A stretch of 64,000 bases of DNA from TMED27 sp050633165 (GTDB lineage Bacteria > Pseudomonadota > Alphaproteobacteria > Micavibrionales > Micavibrionaceae). The position numbers and the translations under genes were made by a program. Below are positions 45,968 to 54,897 of this stretch, in pieces. How positions within the stretch are numbered: the first letter of the stretch is position 1; each line of letters starts with the position of its first letter. The stretch lies in contig JBOEFZ010000002.1 in the NCBI GenBank assembly GCA_050633165.1, forward strand, positions 7,296-71,295. The letters run 5' to 3'. The notes below the pieces were generated by a model that was given only the letters and a program-made list of their open reading frames with translations, was not told the origin of the DNA and did not search any database.

Positions 45968-46344
45968 CGCGCACAGAATTGAAATGACTCGACATAAAAC
46001 GCCCCATTCATTTTTTTTAGTTTTTTTATTATTACATTCTCACTAAACCATAGATTTCAATGAGTCAATAGATTCACAACCTTACGGAATGAAGCGCACA
46101 AGGAAATTTTATAGGTGCGCAGCTTAATCAAGTCTTTACGGTCATTTTATAACAAGAGATTTTGCGATGCCCAAGCTCAACTTGATACCAACTTTAAAAA
46201 GAGCTAACGTTTTTCTGTGAATGTGATTTTGCATTCTCCGGGGCTTTAGAACCCTGCAATTACCGGCCGATATCGCCGTTATGATGTCGCCTTTCGATCT
46301 TATGATCCGGGAGGCGGCGATGCATGTCCAAGCTTCGCGGCTAA

Positions 46345-46452
46345 AGATCGTCGCGGTTGTCGATGAAGGCCATTGCAGATCGTGAAGGTTTGTCCAAGGC
46401 TGGTGTTCAAAAGATTGTGATGGGTAGTTTTGATACCCTGATGTCCCTGTAA
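46345..46452 (+). pseudogene. Relic of a second serine recombinase 3' end
   Basis: The frame reads SSRLSMKAIADREGLSKAGV and QKIVMGSF before a TAA inside the att repeat. IADREGLSKAGVQKIV is the helix-turn-helix tail of serine recombinases of the same family as 37245, and the stop falls at the same point relative to the TTCCCTG repeat. The upstream part of the gene is gone. The rest of 45968-46344 shows no gene. Confidence 0.6.
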
Positions 46453-46657
46453 TTTTCCCTGTTAATTCCCGGATAAACAGGGAATTCAAATCTCGGGACA
46501 CTCGAAATAGCCCATAAGAGAATATTGATGGTTTTGGGATGAAAAATGGAATTCTCTGCGTTGACCGATAGACCCAGACACACAAAACCCCACTGTGTGC
46601 GGGGCTTGTGGGGAGTAATTCTCTGTGTGCGTCATTGGGCAGACTTAATGGAGGTGA
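46451..46657 (+). repeat. Right copy of the ~205-bp att-like direct repeat
   Basis: Starts with the same 20-bp core AATTTTCCCTGTTAATTCCC as 38893, followed by AAACAGGGAATT, and ends with GCGGGGCTT, TAATTCTC and GGGCAGACTTAATGG running into the 3' end of tRNA-Ser. The two copies bracket the RTX operon, defining a unit of about 7.56 kb. Confidence 0.7.
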
Positions 46658-46739
46658 GGATGGGATTCGAACCCACGTGGGGCTATGAACCCCAACACGC
46701 TTTCCAAGCGTGCGCCTTAAGCCACTCGGCCACCTCACC
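46649..46739 (-). tRNA. tRNA-Ser (GGA)
   Basis: Minus-strand cloverleaf with acceptor GGTGAGG/CCTCACC, anticodon loop CTTGGAAAG giving anticodon GGA, a long class II variable arm (TTGGGGTTCATAGCCCCA) and T loop GGTTCGAATCC. CCA is encoded at 46651-46649. The discriminator base is U, which is unusual for tRNA-Ser and may result from integration at the 3' end. Confidence 0.95.
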
Positions 46740-46883
46740 ACACAAATGGTATAAACCATTCAAGATAGCGCGCAATCTACCCCCTCATTATTAAAAGCGC
46801 AAGGACTTCATCGCATAAGGATTTGTGATTCTTTAAAAATCAGTTAGAATCGTTTCGCATTATCAAATATAAAGGTTTATTCT

Positions 46884-47231
46884 ATGCATATTTCCGGCGC
46901 GCTTCTTTTCTTACTTTTTCTGCCTGCTCTTATCGCTTTGGGGCATGATGTTTATATGTTGCAGGCGACTTTGCCGAAGGCTCAAACGCTCACAATCGAT
47001 ATTTTGCAAAAAGATTTAAAATTGAGTGATCTTGGTTTTATTATCGCGCATCATTCACCGGATACACTTAAAATGTTAAGTCAGAATTTACCCGAGGAAC
47101 CGCTCAAAATTCTTGAGGTTTTGTTTAAGATGAAGGCTGTTTATATTGCTCTCGCATGGGGTGGCGCTTTTTTTGTGTTGTTTAGCGTGCTTGCGATTTT
47201 TGGTATTGGGCCATTCAAAAGTCGTGGGTAA
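46884..47231 (+). CDS. Small membrane protein, unknown
   Basis: A 115-aa protein with an N-terminal membrane helix (ISGALLFLLFLPALIALG) and a C-terminal one (IALAWGGAFFVLFSVLAIFG), joined by a soluble helical linker of about 65 residues. Looks like a genuine backbone gene next to tRNA-Ser. Converges with the hydrolase 4 bp away. Not recognised. Confidence 0.65.
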   Translation: MHISGALLFLLFLPALIALGHDVYMLQATLPKAQTLTIDILQKDLKLSDLGFIIAHHSPDTLKMLSQNLPEEPLKILEVLFKMKAVYIALAWGGAFFVLFSVLAIFGIGPFKSRG

Positions 47232-47235
47232 CAAC

Positions 47236-47988
47236 TTAAACCACTGAAAAATATTCAATCACCCGTTCAATTGCTTCTAAATCCTGTGGTCTTGAGAGGC
47301 GGTGATCGCCATCTTTGATGAAGGTGATTTCTACCCCGCCGCCATAGGCCTTTTGAATTGCGTTTGCGGTGTCGGGGTGAACGTCGTTATCCTCCATTCC
47401 TTGGAATAAATGCATGGGATAGCTTGGTACGTGCTTATCACGCAGCAGGCAATTTTCTTTGCCGTCTTCAAATAATTCACGTGTAAAGACATAGGGATCG
47501 TCGCTGTAATCATTGGGGATGAGGACGCGCCCATCTTGCATGACCGTTTCGCGTTGTTCATTATTAAGGCGTTCATGAAATAATTCTTCGGTGAAATCCG
47601 GCGCGGCGGCGATGCCAATATAGCCTGCAAGTTGCTCTTCGCGTTTGTTGGCCAGTAACAAGCCAATCCATCCGCCCATGGAGGAGCCGACAATCACGCA
47701 CCAGTGATCTTTTACAATATGATCGAAAATTGCCAGCGCATCCGCCGCCCATGTACCGATTGTTCCATCCGCAAAAGCACCGCCCGATTGCCCATGTCCG
47801 GAATAGTCAAACCGCAGATAGCTCTGCCCTCGCGCTTTGCATGCATTTTCAAAATAAACAGCCTTTGTTCCCTGCATATCCGAGGCGTAGCCACCGCAAA
47901 AAATTACAATTGGCAGCGCAGTATTTTCACCTTCGCTATAAATATACGCCAAATCGGGCTTATCATTACGTTTCAAATATTGAACCAT
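47236..47988 (-). CDS. Alpha/beta hydrolase (ABHD10-like)
   Basis: A 250-aa serine hydrolase with nucleophile elbow VGSSMGGWIG, oxyanion-side FCGGYASDMQG and the active-site His in KDGDHRLSRPQDL. The layout and the SGHGQSGG segment match the bacterial relatives of mitochondrial ABHD10, a thioesterase/depalmitoylase. The substrate in bacteria is unknown. Divergent from the glycosyltransferase gene. Confidence 0.85.
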   Translation of the reverse strand: MVQYLKRNDKPDLAYIYSEGENTALPIVIFCGGYASDMQGTKAVYFENACKARGQSYLRFDYSGHGQSGGAFADGTIGTWAADALAIFDHIVKDHWCVIVGSSMGGWIGLLLANKREEQLAGYIGIAAAPDFTEELFHERLNNEQRETVMQDGRVLIPNDYSDDPYVFTRELFEDGKENCLLRDKHVPSYPMHLFQGMEDNDVHPDTANAIQKAYGGGVEITFIKDGDHRLSRPQDLEAIERVIEYFSVV

Positions 47989-48016
47989 TGTCTTTCCTTC
48001 TATAGGTTAAACAACC

Positions 48017-49213
48017 ATGAGCATATCGCAAAAACAACCTGTTATCATGCAAATCATTCCAGAGCTAGGCCCCGGCGGGGCGGAGCAGGGGTGCATCGAT
48101 ATTGCAGCGGAGATTATAAGATCCGGCGCACAAGCCATCGTGGTTTCCAATGGCGGTAGCCGCATTCATGAGCTTGCCCGCGTTGGCGCGGTGCATATTG
48201 ACCTTCCTGTTCATTCCAAAAATCCGTTGGTTATGAGCAAGAATATCGGGCGTATTCGCAAATTAATCCAACGTTATAATGTTGATATTGTGCATGTCCG
48301 CAGTCGTGCACCCGCGTGGAGCGCTTGGCGAGCCTGCAAAAAAACCGGGGCGCATTTTATTACAACATGTCACGCCCCTTATAATATCTCTGGCAAGGCA
48401 AAGCAGTTTTATAATTCCGCGATTGCAAAGGGGGAGCGCGTTATCGCGATCTCCAATTATGTTGCGCAATATTTACACAGTCATTACGGCCTTGATGAGC
48501 GTACAATTCGTCTAATCCCGCGAGGCATTCCGATGGAGCGTTTTCATCCCACCGCAGTAACGGCAGAGCGCCTTATTATGCTGTCCCAAGAATGGCGTAT
48601 TCCTGATGGCGCGAATATTATTATGCTGCCCGGTCGTATTACGCGCTGGAAGGGGCATCATGTTTTGATTGAGGCGATGGCATTATTGGGGCGCAAAGAT
48701 TTGTTTTGTGTTTTGATTGGATCGGATCAAGGGCGGAGTGAATATTCCCAAGAGCTGCATGACACAATCGAGGCAAAGGGGCTTGGTGGACAAATTCGTA
48801 TTGTTAATCATTGCAATGATATGCCGGCGGCTTATATGCTCGCCAGTGTTGTTGTTTGTCCTTCCACTGATCCCGAAGGATTTGGGCGTGTGCCGGTTGA
48901 GGCGCAAGCCATGGGCCGTCCGATTATCGCCAGCAATCATGGCGGCGCGACGGAAACCGTGATTGCGGGGCAGACGGGTTGGCTTACCGCCCCCGGGGAT
49001 GCGCGAGAGATGGCGAGCGCGATTGAGGAAGCCCTTACCCTGTCCCCTACGCAGCGCTCTATGCTCGCGACCCGTGCGATGGCGCATGTGGCGGAGAATT
49101 TTACCAAAGATCTCATGGCGGATCGGACTTTAAATGTCTATGCGGAATTGCTGAAAAAAAACTTTAGCAATGGCCTTCCTCCTGTTAATCCCATGCAAAA
49201 GGCGGCGGAATAA
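48017..49213 (+). CDS. Family 4 glycosyltransferase
   Basis: GT-B retaining glycosyltransferase of 398 aa. N-terminal motif QIIPELGPGGAEQGCIDIA; C-terminal nucleotide-sugar site LLPGRITRWKGHHVLIEA and the E-x7-E motif in PEGFGRVPVEAQAMGRPIIA. Probably transfers a sugar in lipopolysaccharide core or another surface glycan, because a GT9 heptosyltransferase-like gene follows 3 bp later. Confidence 0.9.
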   Translation: MSISQKQPVIMQIIPELGPGGAEQGCIDIAAEIIRSGAQAIVVSNGGSRIHELARVGAVHIDLPVHSKNPLVMSKNIGRIRKLIQRYNVDIVHVRSRAPAWSAWRACKKTGAHFITTCHAPYNISGKAKQFYNSAIAKGERVIAISNYVAQYLHSHYGLDERTIRLIPRGIPMERFHPTAVTAERLIMLSQEWRIPDGANIIMLPGRITRWKGHHVLIEAMALLGRKDLFCVLIGSDQGRSEYSQELHDTIEAKGLGGQIRIVNHCNDMPAAYMLASVVVCPSTDPEGFGRVPVEAQAMGRPIIASNHGGATETVIAGQTGWLTAPGDAREMASAIEEALTLSPTQRSMLATRAMAHVAENFTKDLMADRTLNVYAELLKKNFSNGLPPVNPMQKAAE

Positions 49214-49216
49214 TTG

Positions 49217-50149
49217 ATGGGGCAATCGGAGAAAATTCTTGTCATTAAGCTCGGTGCTTTGGGAGATTTTATGCAAAGCCTTGGCCCGATGCAAGCCATT
49301 CGAAAACATCATAAAGATGCGCATATTACCCTTCTTACCACCGGATTTTTTAAGCAATTTGCAACGGATTGCGGTTATTTTGATGATATTCTTATTGATG
49401 AGCGCCCTAAAAAATTTGATGTTAAGGGCTGGCTGAAGCTGCGGAAAATTCTTAATGCTGGATGCTTCACCCGTGTTTATGATTTGCAAAATAATGATCG
49501 TACGGGACTGTATTTCAAGCTCTTAAAATCCCCTAAACCTGAATGGGTTGGTGTGGCAAAGGGGGCGTCGCATCGCAATGTAAGCCCTGACCGCACCGCC
49601 GGACATGCGTTTGACGGGCATATGCAGACGCTCGCGCTGGCGGGGGTTGAGGATGTACAGGTGGATCGCCTTGATTGGATGGTTGATGATGTTTCCGGCT
49701 TTGCCTTGAAAAAACCTTATGTTCTTCTTGTCCCTGGCTGCGCCCCTGATCGTCCTGAAAAACGTTGGCCTGCTGCGCATTATGGGGCGCTTGCTAATAT
49801 GCTTCAAAGTCAGGGGTATCAACCTATTATCCTTGGTACGAAGGCCGAGCGTGAGGCAGCGGATGAAATTTTGAGCCTTTGCCCCGCTGCCCTTGACCTT
49901 ACGGATCAAACTTCTTTTGCCCATATCGTCACTCTTGCGCGTAATGCTGCTGGGGCTATTGGTAATGATACTGGCCCGATGCATATGATTGGCCCGACGG
50001 GCTGTCCTTCTCTTGTTCTTTTCTCCGCCGCCAGCAATCCGGTTAAACACAGCCCCAAAGGCGCGAATATTCAAACGCTCCAACGTGATAATCTGGATGA
50101 TTTATCGTCCGAAGATGTGTGGAATGAAATGAAGCGTGCGTTAAAATAA
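49217..50149 (+). CDS. Family 9 glycosyltransferase (heptosyltransferase-like)
   Basis: A 310-aa GT-B enzyme starting MGQSEKILVIKLGALGDFMQ. The GT9 signature motifs are VPGCAPDRPEKRWPAAHYG and IGNDTGPMHM. Members add heptoses to the inner core of lipopolysaccharide at the inner membrane; donor and acceptor cannot be fixed here. ATG 49217 is taken rather than the overlapping TTG 49214. Operon with the GT4 gene. Confidence 0.9.
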   Translation: MGQSEKILVIKLGALGDFMQSLGPMQAIRKHHKDAHITLLTTGFFKQFATDCGYFDDILIDERPKKFDVKGWLKLRKILNAGCFTRVYDLQNNDRTGLYFKLLKSPKPEWVGVAKGASHRNVSPDRTAGHAFDGHMQTLALAGVEDVQVDRLDWMVDDVSGFALKKPYVLLVPGCAPDRPEKRWPAAHYGALANMLQSQGYQPIILGTKAEREAADEILSLCPAALDLTDQTSFAHIVTLARNAAGAIGNDTGPMHMIGPTGCPSLVLFSAASNPVKHSPKGANIQTLQRDNLDDLSSEDVWNEMKRALK

Positions 50150-50428
50150 TTTATCAAGGCACCCAAGAAGCGTCTTTACGCGTTCGCTGGATAAGGAATA
50201 ATAAATTGTCTGGGCCTCGCGCCGCGTTTCTACGATTTTATCGCGCCGCAGCCGTGCCAAATGTTGGGAGAGTGCGGATTGGCTAAGGCCGATGACCTTC
50301 TCCAATTCGCCTACGGATTGCTCACCATTGGCCAGAACACACGCAATGCCAAGCCGCTTGTCATTTGACAATGCCTTTAAAAGGACTGCAACGCTTTGCG
50401 TATTTTTCTCAAGCTGTTCGAAAGCCAT
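50141..50428 (-). CDS. ArsR/SmtB-family transcriptional regulator
   Basis: A 95-aa winged-helix repressor: LLKALSNDKRLGIACVLANG, then the recognition region GLSQSALSQHLARLRRDKIV and wing REAQTIYYSL. The metal motif ELCVCDL of classical ArsR is not present. Two Cys (in IACVLA and LGCLDK) could make it a redox or sulfur sensor like BigR, but that is only a possibility. Its end overlaps the GT9 gene by 9 bp. The 198-bp upstream gap to gmk shows no gene. Confidence 0.88.
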   Translation of the reverse strand: MAFEQLEKNTQSVAVLLKALSNDKRLGIACVLANGEQSVGELEKVIGLSQSALSQHLARLRRDKIVETRREAQTIYYSLSSERVKTLLGCLDKLF

Positions 50429-50638
50429 GTGATTCCTGCCGCTTATAGTAATTCATGACGCAGTAATGACCATGTAATTTGAGTATATTAGCATACGCTT
50501 GTATGGGTTGTCAAAAATTACACTGCACATTATTTATATACAACATATCGGCAAGTGAACGCAATTATAAAAACCAAACAGATGTAGAGTTGAACTTTTA
50601 TGATCCTGCGGATATTGTGTTAAAAAATGGAGAGTCTT

Positions 50639-51280
50639 TTGAGTGCATTAAAACGTCGCGGCCTTATGTTTGTTTTGTCTTCCCCCTCTGGCGCGGGAAA
50701 AACAACCATTACGCGTGAGCTTTTGAAAAATAACGACGATCTCGTTTCTTCTATCTCCGCCACAACCCGCGGGCGACGTGCGGGGGAGGTTCATGGAAAG
50801 GATTATTTTTTCGTTGATACCGACGCGTTCCGTAGCATGATTGAAAATGGTGAGATGTTGGAGCACGCCAAGGTTTTTGATAATTATTACGGCACGCCCA
50901 AAGGGCCGGTGGAAAAGGCTCTGCAGGCCGGAAAAGATGTAATTTTTGACATTGATTGGCAAGGGACGCAAAAACTTGCCGAGATTGCGCGCGATGATCT
51001 GGTTACGGTCTTTATCCTGCCGCCATCGCGTGGTGAGCTTGAAAAACGCCTTCGCAACCGCGCGCAAGATACGTTGGAGAGTGAGGAGCAAATCCAAGGG
51101 CGTATGTCTAAGGCCTCTGATGAAATGTCCCATTATCTGGAATATGATTATGTTATCATCAACACAGATATTCCCGAGGCGATTAAGAAGGCTCAGTTAA
51201 TTTTAGATGGTGAGCGGTTGAAGCGCCACCGGACGCAGGGGTTATCGGATTTTGTTCGGGGGCTGAAGGATGGTCTTTGA
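50639..51280 (+). CDS. gmk: Guanylate kinase
   Basis: Phosphorylates GMP to GDP. P-loop VLSSPSGAGKTTI, GMP-binding region RRAGEVHGKDYFFVD and DIDWQGTQKL are all present. I prefer TTG 50639, six bases after GGAG (50629-50632), giving the usual LSALKRRGLMFVLSSPSG start; ATG 50627 in the same frame lacks a ribosome site. Total about 213 aa, normal for the family. The 3' end overlaps the convergent hypothetical gene by 98 bp. Confidence 0.93.
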   Translation: MSALKRRGLMFVLSSPSGAGKTTITRELLKNNDDLVSSISATTRGRRAGEVHGKDYFFVDTDAFRSMIENGEMLEHAKVFDNYYGTPKGPVEKALQAGKDVIFDIDWQGTQKLAEIARDDLVTVFILPPSRGELEKRLRNRAQDTLESEEQIQGRMSKASDEMSHYLEYDYVIINTDIPEAIKKAQLILDGERLKRHRTQGLSDFVRGLKDGL

Positions 51281-52055
51281 AAAAGACAGGTTCTTCCCCG
51301 TTTAAATCAACAAGCTTGCAAGCAGATTTGAAATCGCTCATAGAAAAATTTGGTTCTTCCTGAAGTATTTTTGTTATTTGCGCCATAGCCGATAAAAGAA
51401 TTGTATGATCTCTATCTGTCATATAACGCAATGGTTCAATATTTTGTTCACCTATCAAATGTAGGCATAATAAACGCTCCTCTTCGGTTAAATTTTCATC
51501 GGAGGCCTCTGCAAGCCAATTAAATTTAGCGTTATTTGTGAAAGAGGCAATGCCATGTGATGAAATTTGAAGCATTGTTAAAAACTCTGCCGAAGCAAAG
51601 GCGCAAACAGGTTTATGATGTTCTACAAGCACAAAATTACACGCCTCACCGACATCCGAGACCATCTTTAACCACCATTTGGGGTTGGATAAAAATCGTT
51701 CAATTGGAACATGCTTCACAGCAATATCATCCGGTTGCATAAACGCAGCTTTATATAGTAAATAAGGCGGAATAAAAGCCCCGTCTAAGGAAAGAGACAA
51801 TAGTTGCTTTCCTTGATAATCAAAGGACATATCTTTATTGGTTAAATTGCCATCTTGAACAATGGCTACAGCATGACCGCGATCTATTCGTGTTTTGATA
51901 GCTTCAATATTGCAACGAAGAACGTCGGTTAAATTTTTCAATGCTTTTGGTTGGCTTTTAGACGTTTTATAAGACACAAAAGGCAAGCTAGAGTTCCGTT
52001 GAAGCCAACGGCTAGCACCCAAGCAATATCTATCTTTAAAACGTTCAAAACCCAT
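51183..52055 (-). CDS. Hypothetical protein
   Basis: A 290-aa soluble protein beginning MGFERFKDRYCLGASRWLQR, with no signal peptide or recognised motif, rich in mixed helix and strand. Its last 32 codons lie antisense to the end of gmk. That tail (EQNPITPASGGASTAHHLKL) looks like read-through into gmk antisense rather than a folded domain, so an ancestral stop may have been lost. More AT-rich than its neighbours. Confidence 0.6.
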   Translation of the reverse strand: MGFERFKDRYCLGASRWLQRNSSLPFVSYKTSKSQPKALKNLTDVLRCNIEAIKTRIDRGHAVAIVQDGNLTNKDMSFDYQGKQLLSLSLDGAFIPPYLLYKAAFMQPDDIAVKHVPIERFLSNPKWWLKMVSDVGEACNFVLVEHHKPVCAFASAEFLTMLQISSHGIASFTNNAKFNWLAEASDENLTEEERLLCLHLIGEQNIEPLRYMTDRDHTILLSAMAQITKILQEEPNFSMSDFKSACKLVDLNGEEPVFFKDHPSAPEQNPITPASGGASTAHHLKLTEPS

Positions 52056-52084
52056 AAAATACTCTTAATTGAGCAACTAATAAC

Positions 52085-52930
52085 TTATGTAAATAATTTT
52101 GCAAGCTTTATATAACTCACCACATCCAAATTCTCCGCCCTTAATTGCGGATCTAGACCCAGCGCATCAATTGTTTCGGCGTAATCTTTTAGGCTGCTGC
52201 GGATCATTTTTCGGCGTTGGCCGAAGGCGGCGGCGGTTATGGTTTCAACGGCTTTGAAGCTTGGCTTCTCGTCCTCTTGTAGCATTTTGGGGCGTAGCAT
52301 GACAACACTTGAGGTGACTTTTGGTGGTGGGGTGAAGGCGGATGGGGAGAGGTCGAAGAGCTTTTTTGTTTCGCATAGCCAGTTGCTCATGACGGCTAAA
52401 CGTCCGTAGGGTTTGTCGCTGACACTTGCCACGATGCGCTGTGCGACTTCTTTTTGAAACATGAGGATGAAGCCGTCGAAGTTGGTGGGGTTATCGTAGA
52501 TATCTTTGAGCCAGCCGAGCAAAAGCGGCGTTGCGATGTTGTAGGGAAGATTTGCCACGATGACGCGCGGCGCGGGGGTTAGGGATTTTATATCCAGTTT
52601 CATTGCATCCCCCTCGATTAGGGATAAACGTCCTTTCGCAGCTTCTTGTAGCCCCGAAAGTGCGTCAATCGCGCGCGGGTCAAACTCTATGGCTGTCACG
52701 CTTTGCGCGTCCGAGCGTAGCAAGCTGCGGGTTAATCCGCCTGGGCCCGGGCCGATTTCGATGACGTGTTTACCTGCCAAGCCTCCGACCGCGGCATCCG
52801 CATGCCGTGCAATTTTGTTCGTAATATTTTGATCCAGCAGGAAATTTTGCCCCAATGCCTTATCCGCACGCAACCCATGCGCGTTAATCACATCACGAAG
52901 CGGGGGGAGGGTGTCGAGTGTTTCACTCAT
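52085..52930 (-). CDS. rsmA: 16S rRNA dimethyladenosine transferase
   Basis: KsgA/RsmA dimethylates A1518 and A1519 of 16S rRNA late in 30S assembly. Visible are KALGQNFLLDQNI, the SAM motif VIEIGPGPGGLTRSLL, ANLPYNIATPLL (catalytic NLPY) and FTPPPKVTSSVV. Full length at 281 aa. Starts inside the end of the upstream surA-like gene (ATGA overlap); the pdxA often found between them is missing. Confidence 0.95.
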   Translation of the reverse strand: MSETLDTLPPLRDVINAHGLRADKALGQNFLLDQNITNKIARHADAAVGGLAGKHVIEIGPGPGGLTRSLLRSDAQSVTAIEFDPRAIDALSGLQEAAKGRLSLIEGDAMKLDIKSLTPAPRVIVANLPYNIATPLLLGWLKDIYDNPTNFDGFILMFQKEVAQRIVASVSDKPYGRLAVMSNWLCETKKLFDLSPSAFTPPPKVTSSVVMLRPKMLQEDEKPSFKAVETITAAAFGQRRKMIRSSLKDYAETIDALGLDPQLRAENLDVVSYIKLAKLFT

Positions 52931-53865
52931 TGTGAAAGACGGCTCTCGATAAAGGCTGCGGATTTTAAATCCATTAATCGGCGTTGTTGCAGGCGTTCTA
53001 ACCGTTCTAATCCCAGTGTATTGCGGATTTCTTGTTCGGGTGGGATGCTGCTTTGATCGACTACTCGTTTATCGCGCAGGGCAAGAATATGATATCCGGC
53101 AGGGCTGCGGATTGGTTCGCTAATTGTTGCTTTGTTCATATGTACAAGTACGGCATCCAGATCATCGGCAAGCTGCCCTTCTTGCACCCAGCCTAGATTG
53201 CCGCCCTTTGGTGCGCCGGGCGCGGAGGAGAATTGTTGCGCTAAACGAAAGAAGGGGGCTTTGCCGCTTCGTGCTTGTGCGATTAATTCACCAGCCAGTG
53301 TCTTAACCTTTGCATCATCCTTTGCCGTTGGTACGGCCAGAACGATTTCTGCCACTAGATATTCTGTCTTGCCGAGGTTGTTGGTATAACGCTCAACCAC
53401 ATTGGCAACATCATTATCGGTGATTGTAACTTTGGCACGTAAATCAATTTGCACAACTTTTGACCATGCAATTTGCGATTCAACTTGTCGTTCCATTGTT
53501 GCGACATTTACGCCGCCGGATTTCAGCATTGCACGGAATTCATCGGGTGAGAGTTTATTTTGCCCGGCAATGGTTGCAAAACCGTTTGCGATTTCCTCGC
53601 GCGTTACTTCGATATCAAGGCGCTTGGCTTCTTGCATTTTTAACTGCTCATCTATCAATGCGCCTACCACTTGTGAAGAAATTTGTGCGCGGACTTCCGG
53701 TTTATCGGGAAGGCGTGAGGATGCCATCACAAGTCGCATCCGGTCATTTAAATCATTCATCGAGATTGCATCTTCATTCACCACAATCGCAATACCCGAT
53801 TGCATTGCGGCGGCGGGAAGGGCGATGAAAGTCATCAAACATATAGCAAGAAATATCCGCACCAT
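52927..53865 (-). CDS. surA: SurA-like periplasmic peptidyl-prolyl isomerase
   Basis: Outer-membrane-protein chaperone (312 aa). Signal peptide MVRIFLAICLMTFIALPAAA, then the SurA N-terminal domain (VVNEDAISMNDLNDRMRLVM) and one parvulin domain (GAPKGGNLGWVQEGQL, EPIRSPAGYHILALRDKR). E. coli SurA has two parvulin domains; one is common in alphaproteobacteria. The upstream lptD gene is not adjacent. Confidence 0.85.
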   Translation of the reverse strand: MVRIFLAICLMTFIALPAAAMQSGIAIVVNEDAISMNDLNDRMRLVMASSRLPDKPEVRAQISSQVVGALIDEQLKMQEAKRLDIEVTREEIANGFATIAGQNKLSPDEFRAMLKSGGVNVATMERQVESQIAWSKVVQIDLRAKVTITDNDVANVVERYTNNLGKTEYLVAEIVLAVPTAKDDAKVKTLAGELIAQARSGKAPFFRLAQQFSSAPGAPKGGNLGWVQEGQLADDLDAVLVHMNKATISEPIRSPAGYHILALRDKRVVDQSSIPPEQEIRNTLGLERLERLQQRRLMDLKSAAFIESRLSQ

Positions 53866-54828
53866 TTACGCCGCCTCATTCAAAGATGTGTCTGCAAAAC
53901 GTCCGCCTTTGCGGTAGCGTGTGAGGTAATTTGGTAAAATCATATCCAGTGCCGTTGCGTTCACACCTAAATCGATAAGCGTTAAGGCATCACCCGCAAC
54001 GATATTATCTGTCTTAAGCGATTCTACCTGATCCCGTGTAAGGAGGGGGGTGGGCAATAGGCTTAAAAAAAACGCCTGCAATTTTGCTAACCCGAATGGT
54101 ACAGGGACAAGCGGCACAGGGTTTTGTGTATATTCAAACATTTTTTCGAATAATGCTTTGAAGCTCATAACTTCCGGCCCGCCAAGGGCGTAGATTTTGC
54201 CGTGTGTATTTGCATCGTTGGTTGCCGCGATAACGGCATCGGCAACATCGCCGACATAGACGGGCTGGAATTTTGTTGTTCCGCCGCCGATAAGGGGGAG
54301 TATTGGCAAAACTGTGCTCATCCCCGCGAACATGTTAAAGAAATTATCATCTTCGCCAAAAATGATAGAGGGGCGTAGAATTACGGCATTTTTGAAATTT
54401 GAAAAGACGCCCTGTTCGCCTTCCAACTTGCTCTGCGCGTATTTTGATGTTCCGGTATCACAACCCAATGCAGAAATATGCACAAAAGAGCTGACGCCTG
54501 CCTTGGAGGCAGCTTTGGCAATTCGAACGGGTAGATCGACATGCACCCCTTGAAATTTTTGCCGCGCATTTTCAAACAAAATTCCGATGCAATTGACGAC
54601 AATCTCGGAACCCTCAATTGCTTGTGTGATGCTCTTGGGGTCGGAATAATCGCATTGGAACGGCACAACTTGCCCGACATTCCCGTAAGGTTTGAGGAAA
54701 TAAGCCCGCTCCGGCACGCGTGTTGCAACTTTCACCCGAAAGCCTTTGGCCGCCAATTCACGGACAATTTGCTTGCCTACAAAGCCCGTTCCACCGAAAA
54801 TAGTTGCTGTTTTATAATTTGCGGTCAT
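53866..54828 (-). CDS. NDUFA9-like NAD(P)-binding protein
   Basis: A 320-aa atypical short-chain dehydrogenase with TIFGGTGFVGKQIVRELA at the N-terminus and GCDTGTSKYAQSKLEGEQG (YxxxK) in the core. This pattern is typical of bacterial relatives of the complex I accessory subunit NDUFA9 and of ubiquinone-biosynthesis Coq11. ATG 54828 is supported by GGAGAAAT; a longer frame to 54882 lacks that. It abuts surA without a gap. Confidence 0.85.
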   Translation of the reverse strand: MTANYKTATIFGGTGFVGKQIVRELAAKGFRVKVATRVPERAYFLKPYGNVGQVVPFQCDYSDPKSITQAIEGSEIVVNCIGILFENARQKFQGVHVDLPVRIAKAASKAGVSSFVHISALGCDTGTSKYAQSKLEGEQGVFSNFKNAVILRPSIIFGEDDNFFNMFAGMSTVLPILPLIGGGTTKFQPVYVGDVADAVIAATNDANTHGKIYALGGPEVMSFKALFEKMFEYTQNPVPLVPVPFGLAKLQAFFLSLLPTPLLTRDQVESLKTDNIVAGDALTLIDLGVNATALDMILPNYLTRYRKGGRFADTSLNEAA

Positions 54829-54897
54829 TGTTATTTCTCCACTTGCACAACCATACTTTAAGTAACATATTCGCTTATCCAACCGAATAAAAGAGTG

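Noticed and set aside
46142..46759. A 205-codon open frame on the minus strand
   Set aside because: It reads straight through tRNA-Ser and the att repeat; the peptide beginning is a tRNA translation, so it is not a gene.
50479..50718. 79-codon frame before gmk
   Set aside because: Overlaps the gmk start in another frame, and its end is a frame-shifted translation of gmk.
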